Assembly: GCA_016630955.3 (NCBI GenBank)
Contig: CM049999.1
Location: 124,001 to 188,000, forward strand
Reading direction: 5' to 3'
DNA length: 64,000 nucleotides
Origin: Didymella arachidicola
Taxonomy: Eukaryota > Ascomycota > Dothideomycetes > Pleosporales > Didymellaceae
Both the position numbers and the translations under genes were made by a program. Shown in pieces: positions 57,825 to 64,000 of the stretch (positions are counted from its first letter, which is position 1; every line of letters starts with the position of its first letter). The notes under the pieces are model-generated. The model was given only the letters and a program-made list of their open reading frames with translations, did not search any database and was not told the origin of the DNA.

Positions 57825-58970
57825 ATGTCGCTCAAGTCAGACCTCACCATCGACGCGTCCAAGTTCGACCGCAAACTCGCCGATAAACAAACAGAAGAGT
57901 TCAATGAGAAGCTGATCAAGATCTGGGCCGACGGGCCACGGTGGTATGAGGTATGGCGATGCACGAGCGGAGGGCGAGCTCAGCTTATGGTTGCAGGTTG
58001 GCGCAGAAGAGTACCGCAAGCTCCGATGGGAAGGCAAGACGCCGCTTCCCAAGCCAGTTGTGCTGCCCGAGGGCATCAATGGCACAATACCGTCGCGCGA
58101 GGCTGGGCGCGAGATTCCGTATCGCGTGTTCAAGCCTGCTTCCGGCGTGAGCAAGGGCATACATCTGCACATCCACGGCGGAGGGTGGGTGTTGCAGTCG
58201 GAACACTAGTACGGGACGACAGAGGCAAAGTCTGCCCTAGCTGACTGAAGCAGCCAAGACACATACCTCAAATACATGGCCGACCACTACGAGCTGACGG
58301 TCTTCTCGGTTGGCTACCGACTCGCACCTGAGCATCCCTGGCCTGCAGGCGGCGAAGACTGCTACGACGCAGCAGAATGGCTCGTTGCGAACGGCCCATC
58401 CGTCTTTGGCGGCGAGCTCATGTTCACCGGTGGCGAGGTACGTCGTCGTAGCTGCTCCCTCTCAATCCTTACTTAGTGTCCCAGTCGGCTGGCGGCCACC
58501 TCGCCTGCCTCGTTGCCCTCCACCTCCTCGACACAACGCCCGCCTTCGCGTTCCGCGGCCTGCTGCTGCACTTTGGCTGCTTCGACCTCTCGGGCTTCCT
58601 GCCACACGTGGTGCACCACGAGAAACACCTCGTCATCGACCACGACGTCATGGCCGCGTACATTGCCGCGCTGCTGCCCAACACGACCATGGAGCAGCGC
58701 CGCGACCCGTCCATCTCCCCGTTCTTCAGGGACCTGCGCGGCCTGAAGCTCCCGCCCGCGCTGTTCACGTGCGGCAGCGAGGATCCGCTACTCGACGACA
58801 CGGTGTTTATGGGCGCCAAGTGGATGATGTGGGGGCACGAGGCGGTGGTGAAGATTTTCAACGGCGCGCCGCACGGGTTCATTGGAAATCCGGTGGGGCT
58901 GATTCCGAGCGTGGAGGAGGGGTTGAGGGATAGCGTTGCGTTTGTCAAGGCGAAGATTGGGCGGGAATAG
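57825..58970 (+). CDS. Alpha/beta hydrolase (HSL-type esterase/lipase)
   Basis: Four exons, 57825-57951, 57998-58208, 58254-58437 and 58485-58970; 335 residues. Introns of 46, 45 and 47 nt are supported by frame and branch sites. The oxyanion motif HIHGGGW, the VGYRLAPEHPWPA strand-helix of the HSL group and the nucleophile elbow GESAGGHLA (made by joining exons 3 and 4) are present. The acid is in CGSEDPLLDD and the base in NGAPHGF. No signal peptide, so probably cytosolic. Hydrolyses carboxyl esters; the natural substrate cannot be told. Confidence 0.88.
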
Positions 58971-59133
58971 AAATGCATGCTTCTCTCTCCTTTTACTTTT
59001 GCTAGGCACGTGACGCGCTGCTCTGTGACTTGAGTGTTCTTGCACGCCAGGCCTTGTTGTGGTTCATAGTAACCCGCTATGCACTTTGCGATGGCATTCT
59101 TCTTGCACAGATGGAGCAACTCGTCGCTGTCTA

Positions 59134-59183
59134 GTGATGAACTCGACACAGCCATTCAGTGATGAACTCGACACAGCCATTCA
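59134..59183. repeat. Tandem duplication, 2 x 25 bp
   Basis: A 25-bp unit starting AGTGATGAACTCGACACAGC is exactly duplicated in the 3' flank of the hydrolase gene. It may be a replication-slippage event; no function is evident. Confidence 0.85.
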
Positions 59184-59647
59184 CCGCACCGATGACGCAT
59201 CACGAAAGCAAAGCCCGTGATATATATGGCGAGTTTTGAATTTTTGGTGTTTACTTTGTGTGATAGGTGTTGGGATTGTGAGTTTTCGAGGGAAAGGTGA
59301 TGTTAAGAATACTGAAATCAAAGGCGGGCCGAGAAGGGGTTGAGGAGTGGGGCGTATTGTGAGGGTGTTGGGTGGAGAGAGGGCGAGTGGGGTTGTGGAG
59401 GGGAGTTGGGGAGGAGGTCGTGGCCGTGGACGCTGTGAGTGAGTATGGTGTTGTTTGTACTGCTATCATCATTCAGTGTCGAGTAGTTCGCTCTGGTTGC
59501 ATCAGATGCTGTTCCAGGCCTCGGCTAGGGCTGACCCCTGCACGGAAGTTTGCGCTATGTCATCGCTATCTGTGCGCGCCAACGTCGAGTGTCCCAGGTT
59601 TTCGGCGGCGATGCGCGACCACACACTTCATTGTGCGTGACAGCGAC

Positions 59648-62600
59648 ATGGCAGCAAACGGCAGCCCCGAGCAGCGGCGCAGGAGCATGGGCCTGTACCG
59701 GCGGGAGAGTAACATGAGCGAGTGCGACCATTTCTACTCTCCTCATCTCTCCAGCACTAATACGATGCAGCGCGCCCAGCTTCATGGAAGACGTCGACAT
59801 GGCGCAGGACGAGGTAGAGCTGGCCCCCGTGACCCCGCCGCGCGCGCCCTCTGGCACAACTGACGCCAGAATCCAGATCTTCGCCGGCCCGGGCATGAGC
59901 GAGAGCGTGCCGACGAGCGTGTCGGCCTTTTCGCACCGGAGGCGAGAGCGCGCCGACAGCAGCGCGAGCCTGACGAGCTTTGCGTATTATGACGAGGAGC
60001 AGGACAGCGAGGGCGAGGGCGAGGGCGAGGGCGAGGGCGAGGGAGCGGTGCTGATAGACGCGGACGAGGACGAGCTGGAATACGATGGCTACACGGCGGC
60101 CGAGCTCGACGACATGGAGGCTGGCCGGCTGCGCGACGCGGCGAGTGCGAGCCCCAGCACGACGCCCAGTGCGAGCGCCAGCGCCAGCCCGTCGCGCCGC
60201 AAGAGCAGCGGCAGCAGGAGCCGCCGCAGCGTCGACCGCCCCCTGCTCCGGCGCCGCTCGTCGGCCAGCAGCGCGGGCTCCGGCAGCTGGCGCGGGCGGC
60301 GCTCCAGCCAGAAAATCTACATCCTGACCGAGGACCTGACCATTGTCGTCGCCGGCTTCCGCACCTCGCCCGCCGGCTTCGCCGCCTACGCGCTGCTGTG
60401 CGCCGCCTCGCTCGGGCTCGTCTGGCTGGTGCTGCGCTGGATGCCGCGCTGGCAGGTCGCGCTGACGGGCCGCCCCGCGCCGCTCAAGGACGCCGACTGG
60501 GTCGTCGTCGAGAACCAGTGGGGCGAGTTCGCCGTGCAGCCCGTCGGCCGCCAGGCGTACGGCCGCGCGCTGACGACCGTCTTTGGCGACGCCGAGAAGA
60601 CGCGCCGCGGCGACTGGGACGAGGACGACGACCCGCTCATGCCCGAGCTGCGCTGCCTCGACTACCGCTACATCCGCTTCGTCTACCACCCCATCAAGGA
60701 CAAGTTCGTCCTCGCCAACTCCTGGAAGGACCCGCTCTGGACCCACGTCGCCGCCCTGCGCGACGGGCTCGACAACGAGGAGCGCGACTACCGCGAGCTC
60801 GTCTTCGGCCGCAACCAGATCGACATCGCCGAGAAGACGCTCGCCCAGCTGCTCGTCGACGAGGTCTTCCACCCCTTCTACGTCTTCCAGATCGCCAGCC
60901 TGCTCCTGTGGTCCGTCGACGAGTACTACTACTACGCCGCCGCCATCTTCCTCATCTCCGTCATCAGCATCACCACCACCCTCATCGAGACCAAGGCCAC
61001 CATGAAGCGGCTGCGCGACGTCTCCCGCTTCGAGTGCGAGATCCGTGTCCTGCGCAGCGGCTTCTGGACCCACGTCGACTCCAGCGAGCTCGTCCCCGGC
61101 GACGTCTACGAGGTCACCGACCCGGCCCTGACCCAGTTCCCCTGCGACAGCCTGCTGCTCTCGGGCGACTGCATCGTCAACGAGAGCATGCTGACGGGCG
61201 AGTCCATCCCCGTCTCCAAGATGCCCGTCTCCAACCACGCCCTGCAGCTGCTCGACCTGAGCGCCTCCGCCGTCCACCCCGACGTCGCCCGCCACATGCT
61301 CTTCTCCGGCACCAAGATCATCCGGGCCCGCCGCCCCCACGAGGACCACGTCGACGACGAAGCTGCCGCCCTGGCCATGGTCGTGCGCACTGGCTTCAAC
61401 ACCACAAAGGGCGCCCTCGTGCGCTCCATGCTCTTCCCCAAGCCCTCGGGCTTCAAGTTCTACCGCGACTCGTTCCGCTACATCTCCGTCATGGCTTTCA
61501 TCGCCCTGATTGGCTTCGTCGCGTCCTTTATCAACTTTGTCCATCTGGGTCTTGCGTGGCACCTGATCGTTGTCCGCGCTCTCGACCTCATCACCATTGT
61601 CGTTCCGCCGGCGTTGCCAGCGACCCTCACAATCGGCACCTCCTTCGCCCTGTCTCGCCTCAAGCACAAGCAAATCTTCTGCATCAGCCCCCAGCGCGTC
61701 AACGTAGGCGGCAAGCTCGACGTGGTCTGCTTCGACAAGACCGGCACGCTCACTGAAGAAGGTCTGGATGTGCTGGGCGTCCGCGTCGTCGAGCGTCCGA
61801 GGAACAGGTTCAGCGAGATTCTGGCTGATCCGTACGACATCCTGCCGGCGTCCCATCACGACCGCGACCCAACGGTCGAATACGTCGCTCACAAGACCAT
61901 CCTGTACACCATGGCGACGTGCCACTCGCTGCGCAAAATCGACAATGAGCTTGTCGGTGACCCGCTCGATGTCAAGATGTTCGACTTCACGGGCTGGAGC
62001 TACGAGGAGGGCGACGGGTCGGGGAACGACGACGATCCGGAGCAGAAGCTCTCACCGTCTGTCGCCCGCCCGCCCCCTGGGCGTGAATACGACCTGGACG
62101 ACGCAGAAGACAACCGCAAACCCGTAGAGCTGGGCGTGCTGAGGCAGTTCGAATTCGTGTCGCAGCTCCGCCGTGCGAGTGTAATCGTTCGCCGCTTTGG
62201 CTCCAAGAGCGGCGACATCTACGTCAAGGGCGCGCCGGAGGTCATGAAGGATATCTGCAATCCCGAAAGCTTTCCCACCGACTACGAGGAGCTGCTGGCT
62301 TTCTACACGCACCGCGGTTTCCGCGTCATCGCCTGCGCCGCAAAGTCCATTCCCAAGCTCAACTGGCTCAAGGTGCAGAAGATGAAGCGCGAAGAAGCGG
62401 AGAGCAGCCTCGACTTCATCGGCTTCATCGTCTTCGAGAACAAGCTCAAGGACAGCACCGCCCCGGTCATTGAAGAGCTGGAGCGCGCCAACATCCGCAA
62501 AGTCATGTGCACCGGCGATAACATTCTGACCGCCATCAGCGTGGCGCGCGAGTGCGGCCTCATCAACAAGACGGCGCACTGCTTCGTCCCACACTTTGCA

Positions 62601-63815
62601 GAGGGCGACAGCCGCAACCCGCTGTCCAAGCTGACCTGGGAGTCCGTCGACGACACCGTCTTCAAGCTCGACGAGCACACGCTCAAGCCACTCCCGCCGC
62701 CACCCGAGGCAGACGTCTCGCTGCCGTACGACGTGTCGAACCTCCGCAACTACTCGCTCGCCGTGTCTGGTGACGTGTTCCGCTGGATCGTCGACTTCGC
62801 CTCCGAGTCGGTGCTGCGCGAGATGCTCGTCGTGGGCCAAGTCTTCGCACGCATGTCGCCCGACGAGAAACACGAGCTCGTCGAGAAACTGCAGTCGATC
62901 GACTACTGCGTTGGCTTCTGCGGCGACGGCGCAAACGACTGCGGCGCGCTCAAGGCCGCCGACGTTGGCATTTCCCTCTCCGAGGCGGAAGCCAGCGTCG
63001 CCGCCCCCTTCACCTCGCGCCAGTTCGACATCTCCTGCGTCCCGCAGGTCATCAAGGAAGGCCGCGCCGCGCTCGTCACCAGCTTCAGCTGCTTCAAGTA
63101 CATGTCGCTCTACTCGGCGATCCAGTTCTGCTCCGTCTCTTTCCTGTATGCATCCGCCAGCAACCTCGGCGACTTCCAGTTCCTCTTCATCGACCTCGCC
63201 CTCATCCTGCCCATCGCCATCTTCATGGGCTGGTCCGCCGCGTACCCAACCCTATCCCGCAAGCGCCCCACCGCCAACCTCGTCAGCAGAAAAGTCCTCA
63301 CCCCGCTGCTCGGCCAAATGCTCCTCTGCGTCCTCACCCAGTACCTCGCCTTCCACTTCGTCCAGCAGCAGCCCTGGTACCAGCCCCCCGTCCTCGACCC
63401 AGACCACTCCAACAGCCTCAACAGCCAAAACACCGCCCTCTTCCTCGTCAGCTGCTTCCAGTACACCCTCTCCGCCGTCGTCCTCAGCGTCGGCAAACCC
63501 TACCGCGAACCCATGGCCCGCAACACCCCCTTCATCACCACCATCTTCCTCGCCCTCGCACTCAGCACCTACATGCTGTTCGACCCCGCCGACTGGGTCA
63601 TGGCCGCCATGGAACTCACCCCCATGGACGTCCCGTTCAAGGTGTTCCTGCTGGTGCTCGGCGTTGGGAATTTCGCCGTCGCATGGCTCGCAGAGGGGTA
63701 TCTGCTGCCTGGGCTGGCCAAGTGGCTCGGCGTGCTGAAGGTCAGGGTTGGGGGGGAGAGGTGGGGGAAGGTGAGGAAGCAGTACAAGGTCATCCAGGAG
63801 AGCATGATGATGTAG
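59648..63815 (+). CDS. YPK9: P5B-type P-type ATPase (YPK9/ATP13A2-like)
   Basis: Preferred model joins 59648-59708 to 59755-63815 (46-nt intron, 1373 residues). A start at 59784 gives 1343 residues, the numbering used here. An acidic, low-complexity N-terminus with (EG)n leads to the P5-type N-terminal domain and helices. Key motifs: LTGESIP actuator loop, PPALPAT at 608-614 (the P5B signature in the membrane), DKTGTLT with the phosphorylated D651, KGAPE, and GDGANDCGALKAAD from 1047. About ten transmembrane helices. P5B pumps of yeast (Ypk9) and animals (ATP13A2) sit in vacuole or lysosome membranes and export polyamines. Complete and ungapped. Confidence 0.92.
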
Positions 63816-64000
63816 ACTTGAAGCACAGGTGCAGGCGAGGTTGTGTGTTGTTGATATAGACAAAAATAGATCATGTTGTATGCGTCGATTTCGAGTCGCG
63901 GGCGGAATTGTTCACTCCGTGGGATTCCATTCATGCACAGCACGAAACACGCTGTCCCGCACGCTACACTTCCACACACCGCCCTACCCAGTCCATCACC
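63816..64000. other. 3' flank of the ATPase gene
   Basis: Probable 3' untranslated region and the start of the next intergenic region. No feature recognised. Confidence 0.4.

Noticed and set aside
59757..61925. 722-codon open frame antisense to the P5B ATPase
   Set aside because: It is low-complexity Asp/Glu/Gly/Val/Ala-rich text typical of the reverse of a GC-rich coding region with strong third-position bias. The sense frame has all P-type ATPase motifs.
1..64000. Giant Starship-type element
   Set aside because: No tyrosine-recombinase captain gene (DUF3435) or cargo boundary is visible; the repeats are explained by individual DDE, LINE and LTR insertions.
1..64000. tRNA or rRNA genes
   Set aside because: No cloverleaf-like A/B-box pairs or rRNA segments were noticed, but this was read by eye and a covariance-model scan would be needed to be sure.

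Overview
The window looks like nuclear DNA of a filamentous ascomycete, most likely a Dothideomycete and perhaps Pleosporales. The evidence is short introns of 45-58 nt, a Zn(II)2Cys6 regulator, an STE3-type pheromone receptor, Fot1/pogo-type DDE transposons, Tad-like LINEs, a chromodomain Ty3/gypsy element, and AT-rich blocks that show extreme repeat-induced point mutation (RIP). The order-level assignment is inference.

Layout. 1-7,369 is one RIP-saturated LINE-1 relic (plus strand). Three DDE transposons and three solo LTRs, none of them visibly RIPed, have inserted into it, and nearly all keep exact target-site duplications (TSDs). 7,370-15,043 is an old LTR split by a young, intact chromovirus (7,856-14,992) with gag, a T TTT TTA frameshift site, pol with a chromodomain, and an antisense cysteine-cluster gene. 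15,044-16,173 is a second LINE-1 relic in the opposite orientation. 16,546-17,202 is a decayed short-chain dehydrogenase. 17,672-29,518 is an unidentified host gene split at one TA by two abutting DDE transposons, the second of which holds an intact LINE-1. Ordinary genes follow: a secreted RNase T2 and a PNGase A-like protein. 33,292-45,399 holds a degenerate DDE element, then a nest: DDE-5 contains a 159-bp TG...CA element, which contains intact LINE-2, and DDE-6 sits in the right TIR of DDE-5. A GNAT acetyltransferase follows. 47,833-51,071 is a Zn2Cys6 regulator gene split by AT-rich DNA, a second 159-bp element and a second, apparently identical DDE-3. From 51.5 kb onward the DNA is gene-rich and repeat-poor: a Pro-rich orphan, an STE3 receptor, a conserved-looking membrane protein, an alpha/beta hydrolase and a P5B (YPK9-type) ATPase.

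How it fits together. The left 50 kb is a layered transposon graveyard in which insertion order can be read from nesting and RIP state. Old LINE copies are mutated to near absence of CpA/TpG. Later DDE and chromovirus insertions are nearly clean, so they either arrived after RIP stopped or escaped it. The transposases (DD35D) fall in two groups. One has TIRs starting ACGT or ACGC and a C-terminal CCHC knuckle; the other has TIRs starting CCGNGTCCGTG and a basic C-terminal tail. Every TIR examined contains a pair of direct repeats offset by 16-18 bp, a likely transposase-binding architecture. Two host genes have been broken by these insertions.
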